DNA from: an uncultured Oscillibacter sp.
Lineage (GTDB): Bacteria > Bacillota > Clostridia > Oscillospirales > Oscillospiraceae
Direction: 5' to 3'
Length of the DNA: 43,882 nucleotides
Assembly (NCBI GenBank): GCA_947644365.1
Contig: CANRYZ010000007.1
Coordinates: 1 to 43,882 of the forward strand
A model generated the notes under the pieces. The model was not told the origin of the DNA, made no database searches, and was given only the letters and a program-made list of their open reading frames with translations. Within the stretch, counting starts at the first letter, position 1; each line of letters opens with the position of its first letter. This document shows positions 25,230 through 32,867 of the stretch, piece after piece. The position numbers were made by a program, and so were the translations under genes.

Positions 25230-25278
25230 AATACGACAACCTGTCAGGTATCATACCCGACAGGTTGTCGTATTGCAA
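25230..25278 (-). promoter_or_regulatory. Promoter of the tetR-efflux operon, embedded in a 45-bp palindrome
   Basis: Minus strand: -35 TTGCAA (25273-25278), 17-bp spacer, -10 TATGAT (25250-25255). A palindrome covers it: 16-base perfect arms 25230-25245/25259-25274 around GGTAT-C-ATACC. Each arm contains GACAACCTGTC or its complement, itself a GACA-N3-TGTC dyad, so there may be two TetR dimer sites at 25235-25245 and 25259-25269. It could also act as a terminator for the exonuclease gene, as ATTATTTT follows. Confidence 0.72.
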
Positions 25279-25306
25279 GGGGGTTCTGGGAATGTTTACA
25301 AAGTTT

Positions 25307-25984
25307 TCATATTTCCTCATACAGCGGGCGCTGCCGCCGGTAGGACTGGGGGCGGTAGGTCACCGAGGCGATCTTCCGCCCGGAGAGGCCGTATTTCGGG
25401 TGGGTGCCGAAGAGATCGATGTACTTTGCCAGGTCGCCGCGCTCCGCCGCCATGGCCTCCAGCAGCTGCGCCGTGGCCCGGGCGTCGTCCACCGCCCGGT
25501 GGCTGTTCACCGCCGTGTCCCCCAGGCCGTAGGCCTCGATGGCGTCGCAGAGCTTATGGGGGTAATCCCGCCGGTCCCGGTAGACCGTCAAGGCGTCCAG
25601 GAACCGGGGCGGGCCCAGCACGTCCGCCCGCCCGCAGGGCCGCAGGAAATGGTAGAGAAAATTCAGGTCAAACTGGGCGTTGTAGGCCACCAGAAGCGGC
25701 CGCTCACAGCCCTCCAGCAGGCGGCAGAAGTCCGCCGCCGCCGCTTCCTGCTCCACACCCTCCGCCAGGAGCTGGGCGTCTGTGATACCCGTCAGCTCCA
25801 CGATAAAGGGAGGCAGCGTCCGCCCCTCCGGCAGGCGGATGAGCACGTCCAGGCAGGCGGACTCCTCCCCCGCCTCCAGACTGACGGCCCCCAGCTCAAT
25901 GATCCGGTCTCTGCCGAAGTCAATGCCGGTGGTCTCCGTGTCGAAGACCACGATGCGGTCAAACTGCCGCCAGAGCTCCTCCAT
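25307..25984 (-). CDS. DEDDh 3'-5' exonuclease (DnaQ/PolC-epsilon type)
   Basis: 225 aa. Exo I VVFDTETTGID with Asp15 and Glu17, Exo II LLVAYNAQFDLNFL (about 97-110), and Exo III NSHRAVDDARATAQL (about 159-173), giving the DEDDh catalytic set. The last 40 residues (KYGLSGRKIASVTYRPQSY) are a basic tail of unknown role. Free-standing exonucleases of this type proofread or trim DNA or RNA; the partner cannot be inferred. The start overlaps the stop of the secreted-nuclease gene by one base (TGATG). Confidence 0.9.
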   Translation of the reverse strand: MEELWRQFDRIVVFDTETTGIDFGRDRIIELGAVSLEAGEESACLDVLIRLPEGRTLPPFIVELTGITDAQLLAEGVEQEAAAADFCRLLEGCERPLLVAYNAQFDLNFLYHFLRPCGRADVLGPPRFLDALTVYRDRRDYPHKLCDAIEAYGLGDTAVNSHRAVDDARATAQLLEAMAAERGDLAKYIDLFGTHPKYGLSGRKIASVTYRPQSYRRQRPLYEEI

Positions 25985-26709
25985 CAGGCGGCTCCCTCCT
26001 CTTCCAGCCAGTTGTCCCCGGTGGCGTAGTCGATGCCGACGCCGGGCTGGACGTTGTAGGCGTAGATGTTGAAGAGCACGCCCTCGCCGCCGTCCTCCAC
26101 GCTCATGGCCTCCATCTGCACGCCCCGGGCCACCAGCTCCGTGCCCGCGAAGAAGGGCGTCACCCGGTAGAGCACGTGGTTTCCGGTCTCCTTCACATAG
26201 TCCGCCACCAGGTTCTCAAAGGGCAGCATCCCCTCCGTGTTCATGTACCGGGTGCCGGTGATGAGGTTCTTCTCGTTGGCGTTCTCCCCCGCCAGCTGGA
26301 AGCCGATGAGGTGACAGCGGTTGTAGAGGCTCCTGCCGTCCACGAAGTCGTACTGCACGGACTGCCAGCCGGAGGGCCTCACCATGTAGATATCCTCCCG
26401 CTTCTCTGTGGGCATCAGCTCCCGGCAGATGTTGGCGTAGGCCACGCCGCAGCGGCCCAGGCCGTCCAACTCGCTGTAATGCTCAAAGGGCTCCAGGGTC
26501 AGGTCCTCCTCCGTGAAATCCGGGACATTTTCGTTCAGCTCCACGTAGGGGCTTCCGGCGTAGTCCGGGATGGTCCCGTAATTCCCGTAGTCCTGCTCCG
26601 CGCCGTAGCGCGCCTCCAGGTACCGCAGCGCCAGGGCCGCGGCGCAGACCAGGACCACCAGGGCGATCCGCCGGGGCGTCCACTGCTGCTTACTCCTGCT
26701 CCTGGCCAT
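25984..26709 (-). CDS. Membrane-anchored DNA/RNA non-specific endonuclease
   Basis: 241 aa. N-terminal basic patch then one membrane or signal segment (about 14-29, RIALVVLVCAAALALRYLEA), so probably exported or surface bound. Core: SLYNRCHLIGFQLAGENANE (about 127-146) with His133 as the catalytic base of the NRGH-type motif, followed by NLITGTRYMNTEGMLPFE with Asn148 as the likely metal ligand. Likely role: degrading extracellular DNA, in nutrient scavenging or competence (inference). ATG 26709 has GGGAGG about 7 bases upstream; it overlaps the end of the preceding gene by 20 bp. Confidence 0.88.
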   Translation of the reverse strand: MARSRSKQQWTPRRIALVVLVCAAALALRYLEARYGAEQDYGNYGTIPDYAGSPYVELNENVPDFTEEDLTLEPFEHYSELDGLGRCGVAYANICRELMPTEKREDIYMVRPSGWQSVQYDFVDGRSLYNRCHLIGFQLAGENANEKNLITGTRYMNTEGMLPFENLVADYVKETGNHVLYRVTPFFAGTELVARGVQMEAMSVEDGGEGVLFNIYAYNVQPGVGIDYATGDNWLEEEGAA

Positions 26710-27124
26710 GGTCCGCCTCCCGCTCATAAATTCTCCGGATGATCCTCTCGTGGGAGACGCCGGGAAATTCCCGCTCCTCCGCCAGCGTAAAGCCCTCCGC
26801 CGCGGGGTCAAAGTCCAGGTGCACGTCCGCCGGGTAGGCCCGGTCCCAGTCGTACACCACCATGGCCTCGATCCGCTCCGCGGCGGGGGCCACGGGGCGG
26901 TCCTCCACAAAGCAGACCTCTCCGGCCTCCGCCTTGGTTAAAAATTCCTCGTCCGCCCGGACCCCCTCCCGTTCTCCAAAGAGGGCGGCGGAATAAGGGG
27001 CGATCCACAGCCGCCGCCCGGCGCAGAACTCCAGCAGGTCCTCCCGCTGGGCCCGGTCCTGGCTCTGCCGCCGGTGGTTGAACAGCATACCGCCCCGCCC
27101 GTCAATACAAACCGCGATAATCAA
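26690..27124 (-). CDS. Conserved clostridial protein of the nuclease operon, unknown function
   Basis: 144 aa from TTG 27124, which has AAGGAGG 8 bases upstream. An upstream ATG at 27145 is also possible; the one at 27172 lies within the -10 element. Features: hydrophobic N-terminal strand IIAVCIDGRGGMLFNHRRQS, then LLEFCAGRRLWIAPYSAALF, ADEEFLTKAEAGEVCFVED and a C-terminal EEREFPGVSHERIIRRIYE. I have seen this type beside NucA-like nucleases in clostridia, often labelled hypothetical or, doubtfully, ribonuclease Z; there is no metallo-beta-lactamase motif here. It overlaps the endonuclease gene, so the two are surely cotranscribed. Confidence 0.8.
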   Translation of the reverse strand: MIIAVCIDGRGGMLFNHRRQSQDRAQREDLLEFCAGRRLWIAPYSAALFGEREGVRADEEFLTKAEAGEVCFVEDRPVAPAAERIEAMVVYDWDRAYPADVHLDFDPAAEGFTLAEEREFPGVSHERIIRRIYEREADHGQEQE

Positions 27125-27170
27125 GGGCTCTTCCTCCTTCCGCATACCGCCAAATGCGGCTCTGCCCTCC

Positions 27171-27199
27171 ATAGTACCATCTGCGCCGGCATTTTTCAA
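27171..27199 (-). promoter_or_regulatory. Promoter of the nuclease operon
   Basis: Minus strand: -35 TTGAAA (27194-27199), 17-bp spacer, -10 TACTAT (27171-27176) with TGG before it. It excludes the ATG at 27172 as a start and supports TTG 27124 or ATG 27145. A 19-base palindrome, CCATATGCCAGGCATATGG at 27290-27308, lies about 90 bp upstream and may be an operator or coincidental. Confidence 0.65.
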
Positions 27200-27311
27200 C
27201 GGTTTCCCACAGGATGCGGGGAGAATTTCCCGCCCTCTCTTGCCTTTTTGGCCTTTTCATGGCAAAATGATAAAAACGAGCCCTCCGCCCCATATGCCAG
27301 GCATATGGAAA

Positions 27312-27341
27312 CGGCGCCCCGGGAGAGCTCCCGGAGCGCCG
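27312..27341 (-). terminator. Probable terminator of the 61-aa ORF
   Basis: Stem 27312-27317/27336-27341 plus 27319-27324/27329-27334, one mismatched pair between, loop GAGC. On the minus strand it is followed by TTTCC only, so it is a modest terminator. Confidence 0.55.
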
Positions 27342-27348
27342 CGCGGAT

Positions 27349-27534
27349 TCAAAACAGTCCGGACCCCCGCAGGCGCCCGACACGGGCCTGGAGCTCCTCC
27401 AGCGTCCCGATACCGTCGTCCTCCCGCCGCAGGGCGGTCTGGACCTCCGGCGCCAGGGTCTGGAAATACTCGTAGGAGGACAGGTCCTGGTCCAACAGGT
27501 CCGTCAGGCAGAGACCCTCGGGAAATTCATCCAT
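27349..27534 (-). CDS. Small acidic protein, unknown function
   Basis: 61 aa from ATG 27534, 6-8 bases after GGAGGTG; an in-frame ATG at 27540 is too close to that site. Sequence MDEFPEGLCLTDLLDQDLSS, then EYFQTLAPEVQTALRREDDG, then a LEELQARVGRLRGSGLF helix. Small, acidic, likely helical, no cysteine motif or signal. Comparable short proteins occur in related genomes, as far as I recall. It is followed by a hairpin at 27312. Divergent from the acetyltransferase gene, with a hairpin-forming CTCCGGGC/GCCCGGAG pair (27546-27568) between. Confidence 0.7.
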   Translation of the reverse strand: MDEFPEGLCLTDLLDQDLSSYEYFQTLAPEVQTALRREDDGIGTLEELQARVGRLRGSGLF

Positions 27535-27602
27535 ACGCATTCACCTCCGGGCGTAGTCTGCCCGGAGACGCCGGAAGCCATGTGGACAGGAGGTTATTTT
27601 TT

Positions 27603-28052
27603 ATGGAAATCCGTCAGATTTCGGAGGATAAGCGGGCCTTTCTCCCCTTGCTGCTGTTGGCAGACGAACAGGAGAATATGATCGAACGCTATCTGGACCG
27701 GGGGACCCTGCTGGCCCTCTACGACGGCGGGACGCTCCGGACCGTGGCCGTGGTGACGGACGAGGGCGGCGGCGTCTTTGAACTGAAAAATCTGGCCACA
27801 GAGCCGGACAGCCAGCGCCGGGGCTACGGCAGGGCCATGGTAGAGCACATCGCCGGAATCTGCCGGGGTCAGGGGGGCACGCGGCTGCTGGTGGGCACCG
27901 GGGACAGTCCGCTGACGATTCCCTTCTATGAGTGTCTGGGCTTTCGAAAGAGCCACCGGGTGAAGAATTTCTTTACAGACCACTACGACCACCCCATCTA
28001 TGACGCGGGACAGCTGTTGGTGGACATGGTGTATCTGGCCATGGAGCTGTAA
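27603..28052 (+). CDS. GNAT-family N-acetyltransferase
   Basis: 149 aa. Acetyl-CoA-binding motif A LATEPDSQRRGYGRAMVEHI (about 62-81), where QRRGYG is the pyrophosphate loop, then LLVGTGDSPLTIPFYECLGF (about 96-115). Acetylates an amine of unknown identity. AGGAGG lies about 10 bases before ATG 27603. Downstream are three contiguous hairpins and a bidirectional terminator. Single gene, convergent with the chemoreceptor gene. Confidence 0.85.
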   Translation: MEIRQISEDKRAFLPLLLLADEQENMIERYLDRGTLLALYDGGTLRTVAVVTDEGGGVFELKNLATEPDSQRRGYGRAMVEHIAGICRGQGGTRLLVGTGDSPLTIPFYECLGFRKSHRVKNFFTDHYDHPIYDAGQLLVDMVYLAMEL

Positions 28053-28059
28053 TACTAAT

Positions 28060-28137
28060 TTCAAATAAAACTATGTAGTTTTATTTGAACTGGAAACGCA
28101 GAATGCGTTTCCGTTTTGCGCCAAAATGGTGCAAAAC
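28060..28137. repeat. Three contiguous hairpins after the acetyltransferase gene
   Basis: Stems 28060-28073/28076-28089 (14-base perfect arms, AT-rich, loop TG), 28092-28100/28104-28112 (9 bp, loop GAA) and 28113-28122/28128-28137 (10 bp with one wobble on the plus strand). Hairpins two and three touch. No T-run. The triple (long AT-rich stem, GC stem, third stem, no linker) resembles the arm sets of the two junctions in the sigV leader. Confidence 0.8.
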
Positions 28138-28174
28138 ACATCTCATAAGAATCCAACGCGGACAGCAACCGCAT

Positions 28175-28209
28175 AAAACGCCTCCCGCCCGTTGGGCGGG
28201 AGGCGTTTT
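28175..28209. terminator. Bidirectional terminator between GNAT and chemoreceptor genes
   Basis: 16-bp perfect stem 28175-28190/28194-28209, loop GTT, with A4/T4 at the base. TTTTCC follows on plus and TTTTATG on minus. Placed between convergent genes. Confidence 0.85.
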
Positions 28210-28257
28210 CCACGTAACTGCGGGCTGACTGCCGTCCGTCTCCGCGGGGACGGGACC

Positions 28258-30222
28258 TCAATCCCTGGCCAGGGTAAACTGGTCCACCAGCTGCTTGAGG
28301 CTGGCGGCCTCGGCGGAGAGCTCCTGGCTGGCCGCGGCGCTCTCCTGGGCGGTGGCGCTGTTGGTCTGCACCACGGAGGAGATCTGGTCCACGCCCTCGG
28401 TGACCTGGGCGATGGCGGTGGTCTGGTTCTCCACCGCCGCCACCACAATGTCCATCTGCGTGGTGACCTGGCCGGCGGAGGCACTGGTCTGCTCGAGGGC
28501 CTCCGTCACCAGCGCCACCGCCTGGCCGCCCTCGGCCACAGCGGCGATGGACCCCTCGATCAGCTCCTTGGTGGCCTTGGCGGCCTCGTCGGACTTGGTG
28601 GCCAGGTTCCGCACCTCGTCGGCCACCACGGCGAAGCCCTTGCCGGCGCTGCCGGCCCGGGCGGCCTCCACGGCGGCGTTCAGGGCCAGGATATTGGTCT
28701 GGAAGGCGATATTCTCGATGGTGGCGATGATCTTGGAGATCTCCTGGGAGGAGCCGGAAATCCGCTCCATGGCCGCGTTCAATTCCTTCACGTGCTCCAC
28801 GCTGGTGCCAAGGTGGCCGCCGGCCTGGCCCACGAAGCGGCCCGCCTCCTCGGCGGCGGCGGCGGTCTTCCTGGCGCTGTCGGAGATGTCGTTGATGGTA
28901 GCCGCCAGCTCCTCCACAGAGCTGGCCTGCATCATGGAGCCCTGGCTCAGGGTCTGGGCCCCGGTGGAGACCTGGTCGCTGGCGGCGGACACCTGCGTGG
29001 CGGAGGCGTCGATCTGGCGCATGGTGTTGCTCAGCTCCACTTTCAAATTGCGCATGGACAGCAGAATGCTCTGGAAGCCGCCCACATAGGCGTCCCGGTG
29101 GGGGGACTGGATGTCAAAATTCTTGTTGGCCATCTGGTTGAGCAGGTAGCCGATGTCGTTGATGATGGTGTTCAGGCCCGTCACCATCTCCGCCGTGGAG
29201 CGTGTCAGCTCCGCGGTCTCGTCCTGTCCGCTGGTCTGGGGCACCGGGGACTCCAGGTCGCCCTCCACCAGCTGCTTCATCCGCATGGCGCAGGCCCGCA
29301 TGGGATCGCCGATGTTCTTGGAGAGCTTCAGCGCCACGGCGATGGAGGCCAGAATGGAGGCCACGATCACCAGTACGTTGATGAGTATACCGAAATATGT
29401 ATCGGCCAGATAGTCCTTCTTCATGGCGGTGACGGCAATGCTCCACCCGTCGGTGCCTCCCACCGGGGCGTAGGCCGCGAACCAGGGGCCCGTCTCATCG
29501 GAAAAGCTGCCGAAGCCGTTCCTCCCCTGGCGCATCTCGGCGTGGATGGCGGCCCGCCGCTTCAAGGAGGAGTCGCTCTGCGCCTCCCGCTCCACGTTCT
29601 GGGTGGTGATGGTGTCCAGGGTGACGTCGGCGATGGTGTCGCCGTTTTTGTTAATCATATAGGCCCGGGAGTGCTCGCTGATCCGAATGGAGGAGACGAT
29701 GTCGTTCAGGAAGGTCTCCGGCGGCACGAAGTAGACCACGCCCGCCACCTGGCCCCGGTCGGAGTAAATGGGCGCCGCCACCATAATGGACAGCTCCTCG
29801 GTGATCTTGCTGATCAGGGGCTCGGAGACGTAGACGTTGCCGCTCATGGCCTGCCGGACATACTCCCGGTCGGAGTAGTCCTTGCCGTCAAAGATGCTCA
29901 CGCCGTCCTTGCCGATGATATTGCCCCGCTGGAAGCCGTGCAGGCTGACGCGCTCGTCGATGACGGCCCGCTTTTCGTCCAGAGACATCATGGCGTTGGA
30001 CAGCTGGGTAATCCGGCCCGTGTCCATAGCCACGTTCTTGTAGGCGGCGAGCTCCTGCTCCACCCGCTCCGCCGCCAGGACCGCGGTCTCGCTCATCATG
30101 GCGTCCACCGTGGCGATGGTGCTGCGGTAATTCAGCAAAATGCTGGACGCGCCCACCGCCGCCAGGGCGATGAGGACGGTGGCCATCAGACATACTGTGA
30201 TCTTCTTTCGGATACTCTTCAT
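28258..30222 (-). CDS. Methyl-accepting chemotaxis protein
   Basis: 654 aa. Membrane segment 1 at about 8-30 ([20 protein letters not shown]), extracellular Cache-type sensor domain up to about 265, membrane segment 2 at about 275-297 ([20 protein letters not shown]), HAMP (about 300-350), and a long cytoplasmic coiled-coil signalling domain. The hairpin tip is [20 protein letters not shown], the CheA/CheW-contacting region. No flagellar or che genes lie in the window; ligand unknown. ATG 30222 has GAGGTG upstream; expressed from a near-consensus promoter. Confidence 0.95.
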   Translation of the reverse strand: MKSIRKKITVCLMATVLIALAAVGASSILLNYRSTIATVDAMMSETAVLAAERVEQELAAYKNVAMDTGRITQLSNAMMSLDEKRAVIDERVSLHGFQRGNIIGKDGVSIFDGKDYSDREYVRQAMSGNVYVSEPLISKITEELSIMVAAPIYSDRGQVAGVVYFVPPETFLNDIVSSIRISEHSRAYMINKNGDTIADVTLDTITTQNVEREAQSDSSLKRRAAIHAEMRQGRNGFGSFSDETGPWFAAYAPVGGTDGWSIAVTAMKKDYLADTYFGILINVLVIVASILASIAVALKLSKNIGDPMRACAMRMKQLVEGDLESPVPQTSGQDETAELTRSTAEMVTGLNTIINDIGYLLNQMANKNFDIQSPHRDAYVGGFQSILLSMRNLKVELSNTMRQIDASATQVSAASDQVSTGAQTLSQGSMMQASSVEELAATINDISDSARKTAAAAEEAGRFVGQAGGHLGTSVEHVKELNAAMERISGSSQEISKIIATIENIAFQTNILALNAAVEAARAGSAGKGFAVVADEVRNLATKSDEAAKATKELIEGSIAAVAEGGQAVALVTEALEQTSASAGQVTTQMDIVVAAVENQTTAIAQVTEGVDQISSVVQTNSATAQESAAASQELSAEAASLKQLVDQFTLARD

Positions 30223-30281
30223 CTCTCTGCACCTCAATTTTTTAATAACTGAACTGCCGGACCATGGAAATTCTATCTCCT

Positions 30282-30311
30282 ATTATATGGGCTGAACCGC
30301 TTTTTTGTCAA
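30282..30311 (-). promoter_or_regulatory. Consensus sigma-A promoter of the chemoreceptor gene
   Basis: Minus strand: -35 TTGACA (30306-30311), 18-bp spacer, -10 TATAAT (30282-30287). Both hexamers are perfect; the spacer is one base longer than optimal. It begins 22 bp beyond the flavodoxin stop. Confidence 0.85.
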
Positions 30312-30333
30312 TCCTTTCTGTTCCTCTCTACGG

Positions 30334-30807
30334 TCACAGCCCGTCCGCCCAGATCCGAAGGGCCTCCGGCGTCTGTCTGCCGTTCAGCAGCTTTCCGTCC
30401 CGGATCGCCGCGCCTTTCGCGCTGGGACGCAGATCCTCCGCGGCGCGCCCCAGGCCGCTGCCGCCGGAGGTGGCAAAGAGAATGATGGTCTTGCCTGAAA
30501 AATCGTAGCTCTCCAAAAAGGTGTTGATGACGGTCGGCGCCGTGTACCACCAAATGGGGAACCCCAGGAAGATTACATCGCAGTCCTCCACCGGGGCGTC
30601 GTGGTCCGCCAGGGACGGGCGGAAGGTCCGGTCGTTCATCTCCACGCTGCTGCGGGAGCGCCTGTCGGTCCAGTCCAGATCCGCAGCGGTGTAGGGAATT
30701 TGGGGCCTGATCTCATAGAGGCCGGCTCCCGCCGCCTCCGCCAGGGCCTTGGCCGCCCGGGCAGTCACGCCGCCGGCGGAAAAATACGCTACCAGTTTTT
30801 TGCTCAT
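30334..30807 (-). CDS. Flavodoxin-family protein
   Basis: 157 aa. FMN phosphate loop replaced by AYFSAGGVTARAAKALAEA (about 7-25; usual S-T-G-N-T), then VIFLGFPIWWYTAPTVINTF (about 79-98) and ILFATSGGSGLG (about 109-120), as in the Flavodoxin_4 type. Likely small electron carrier or quinone/NADPH-linked reductase. ATG 30807 has AAAGGAG at 7-8 bases. Its promoter has MerR-family geometry, implying induction by reactive electrophile, oxidant or metal, although no merR gene is in the window. Confidence 0.9.
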   Translation of the reverse strand: MSKKLVAYFSAGGVTARAAKALAEAAGAGLYEIRPQIPYTAADLDWTDRRSRSSVEMNDRTFRPSLADHDAPVEDCDVIFLGFPIWWYTAPTVINTFLESYDFSGKTIILFATSGGSGLGRAAEDLRPSAKGAAIRDGKLLNGRQTPEALRIWADGL

Positions 30808-30870
30808 CGTAAAGCTCCTTTCCACAGGTCTGCTCTTTCGCGGGCCGCCCAAACGGCCCGTTCCGCCGGA

Positions 30871-30901
30871 ATCATACCATCTGGAGTATACTCCAAGTCA
30901 A
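30871..30901 (-). promoter_or_regulatory. MerR-type promoter/operator of the flavodoxin gene
   Basis: Minus strand: -35 TTGACT (30896-30901), -10 TATGAT (30871-30876) with a 19-bp spacer holding a 14-bp perfect palindrome TGGAGTATACTCCA (30882-30895). A spacer of 19 bp with a central dyad is the hallmark of MerR-family activation. GGAGT...ACTCC fits the AdhR/NmlR-like operators known from Gram-positives. The leader carries a 7-bp hairpin 30841-30847/30854-30860. Confidence 0.85.
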
Positions 30902-30916
30902 GAGATTTTTATAGAA

Positions 30917-30999
30917 AAAGCGGGACCGTCCCTCCAGAGCCTGCTTTAAAACGGCGTTTCGACAGTTTTAAAACAGGCTCCAGGACAGCCCCCCGCTTT
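30917..30999 (-). terminator. Long terminator of the ECF S-component gene
   Basis: Nested stems: 30917-30924/30992-30999 (8 bp), 30928-30931/30983-30986 and 30937-30952/30965-30980 (16-base arms, one mismatch that is a wobble on the minus transcript), loop 12. On the minus strand TTTTTCTATAAAAAT follows. Confidence 0.7.
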
Positions 31000-31041
31000 C
31001 TTGTCTCCGCTTGGACCCCGGCAGCTTCCCCCGGCCCCGCG

Positions 31042-31602
31042 TCAGCTCCTCATTTTCTCCAGCAGCCCCGCCCGCCGCAGGGCGGGAAGGAGCGCGGCGT
31101 ACAGCACCGGCGCGGCGATCATGGCCGCCGCCGCGTTGAGGAGGGACGCGGGCAGCTTACTGCCCATAGTGACCACGGCGGTCTCCATGGGATAGCCGTA
31201 GACAAACATCTGGAACACAAAGGTTTTCAGCATGTACATCGCCACATACGACAGGGCCCCCACGACACAGGCCGCAGCGTTCCGGCCGTGGCTCCCGGCC
31301 TCTTTTCCGCCGGCAAAGGCAATCCTGGCGCAAACCCAGGCCATGAGGAATTTCGTCACAAAGGTGACGGCGCAGTTGAGCGGGTCGTACCCGCCGAACA
31401 GGGCGTCATACAGCGTCGAGCCCAGACCCGCGGCCAGGCCCCCGGTGACGGGCCCCATCAGCAGGCCGCTCAGCAGGCACATGGCGTTGGCGAAGTGGAT
31501 CTTGGAGCCCAAGAGCGGGAATCGGAAAAAAGTCACCGCGCACACCAGCGCCGCCAGCACAGCGGTGTACACGATCTTCTGCGTGGTCCATGTGTGTTTC
31601 AT
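31042..31602 (-). CDS. ECF transporter substrate-binding (S) component
   Basis: 186 aa, five to six membrane segments. HFANAMCLLSGLLMGPVTGG and GLAAGLGSTLYDALF are typical of ECF S components; the T and A components are not in the window and are probably shared. Substrate cannot be assigned from sequence alone; a leader with TPP-riboswitch-like blocks at 31791-31880 would point to thiamin or a precursor if confirmed. ATG 31602 has AGGAGG 8 bases before it. The 371-bp gap upstream holds that leader and a hairpin GCCGGGAG/CTCCCGGC. Confidence 0.85.
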   Translation of the reverse strand: MKHTWTTQKIVYTAVLAALVCAVTFFRFPLLGSKIHFANAMCLLSGLLMGPVTGGLAAGLGSTLYDALFGGYDPLNCAVTFVTKFLMAWVCARIAFAGGKEAGSHGRNAAACVVGALSYVAMYMLKTFVFQMFVYGYPMETAVVTMGSKLPASLLNAAAAMIAAPVLYAALLPALRRAGLLEKMRS

Positions 31603-31790
31603 ATCTGCCGCCTCCTGTTGCGGAAACGCTGATGAAACCGGCGCGCCCGGACTTGCGCCGGGAGCTTCTCCCGGCAGGAAAGAAAACCGCAGGAGCCCCG
31701 ACGGCTTTCGAGGCTCTCTGGCGCGGCCCAGGGAGAAATTTCCGGCGCAAAAATGCGCGGGGATCGATTCAGCGCTTCTTTTATGGCAAC

Positions 31791-31880
31791 AGAATACGCC
31801 GCCGCTGGTATTAGGTAAATATCCAGATCTGTTATTTTTTATAGGTTCAGCCGCAAGCGGGCTCTCCATTCTCTCCCCAA
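31791..31880 (-). promoter_or_regulatory. Leader with TPP-riboswitch-like conserved blocks (degenerate)
   Basis: Reading the minus strand 5' to 3': GGGGAG near 31873-31878, GGCTGA (31847-31852), GATCTGGATA (31820-31829), ATACCAGCG (31803-31811), then GG. These occur in the order of the THI element, and the P5 arm matches the consensus except for eight extra bases between its halves. The pyrimidine-binding CTGAGA is CTGAAC here. In addition AACAGA and TCTGTT pair around this arm. About 190 nt separate it from the S-component start. Not seen in any other gap. It may be a variant or decayed riboswitch. Confidence 0.4.
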
Positions 31881-31973
31881 AACAGAGCGGCGCGGCGGAA
31901 GCCGCACCGCTCCGGTTCAATTTTGGCCGCCCTGCGCCGGCAGAACCACGGCGGCGCGGATACATGCGCGGGA

Positions 31974-32813
31974 TCAGATATTCAGCAGGACCAGAGCCGC
32001 GGCGATCATTCCGGTGGAAATCATCTCCCGCCGGGTGGGGCGCTCCTTAAACAGCAGCGCTCCCCCGATATTGACAATGAGAATGACGGCGCCGCTGTAT
32101 ACGGGAAACACGATATACGCCGGCAGGACCGCCGCCGCGCCGATCATGCCAAGGGTGATTCCGGCATTGGGAATGCCCACAAGGGCGCCGTACACCACAT
32201 CCTGGCAGGAAATGGGCGTCTTTTTCAGCAGGACGACCACGGACATGATCGCCGCGGAAATCAAAAACGAGACGAAGGTATACAGGTTTTTCATCTCCGG
32301 CGGAAAGAACATCCCGTACAATTTGGAGATGAAGTCGATCAGACCGCCCAGGATCAACACCAGCGCCAGCAGGACATAGTTTTTTTGCCCGCTGTCCGCG
32401 CGCCGCTCATAGGAGTACACAATGGCCGCAGCGGCCAGGACGATCCCACAGGTCTTCCACGCCGCCGGGTACTCCCGAAACAAAAGGACGGAGAGCACGG
32501 TGGGAATCAAGACGCCCAGGCGGTTGTAGGTGGTGGTGATCCCCGCGCCGTTGCTGTGGAGGCTGCGCTGCTGGATCAGCATACACGCCGTCATGAGGCA
32601 GGCGCCTGCCAGCGCCAGCCCAGCCAGTGGCCACAGGCGTTCCCCCGGGAGCGCCTGGCCGGAAAACCCTCCGCTCAAAAGGAGGACCAGCAGCGCGCCG
32701 AATATATAGTTGCACAAAACGACGGCGGTCCGGTGCGTCCTGGCGTTCTCGGCGCTTTTCATGGAAAAAACCAGAATCGAATTGGCGGCGACGGCAATCA
32801 GAAGACTTCTCAT
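31974..32813 (-). CDS. EamA/DMT-superfamily transporter
   Basis: 279 aa with about ten membrane segments in two repeats, e.g. VVLCNYIFGALLVLLLSGG and GMIAAALVLLNI at the C-terminus. Repeat pattern LTACMLIQQRSLH and AVILIVNIGGALLFKERPT resembles EamA permeases (metabolite exporters). Substrate unknown. It lies 54 bp after the amidohydrolase gene, so probably the same operon. Confidence 0.82.
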   Translation of the reverse strand: MRSLLIAVAANSILVFSMKSAENARTHRTAVVLCNYIFGALLVLLLSGGFSGQALPGERLWPLAGLALAGACLMTACMLIQQRSLHSNGAGITTTYNRLGVLIPTVLSVLLFREYPAAWKTCGIVLAAAAIVYSYERRADSGQKNYVLLALVLILGGLIDFISKLYGMFFPPEMKNLYTFVSFLISAAIMSVVVLLKKTPISCQDVVYGALVGIPNAGITLGMIGAAAVLPAYIVFPVYSGAVILIVNIGGALLFKERPTRREMISTGMIAAALVLLNI

Positions 32814-32867
32814 GCCCCAGGCCTCTCCCGCCTTTTCAGCGGAGCCGTATGGCCGCGGTTTTCGCCG

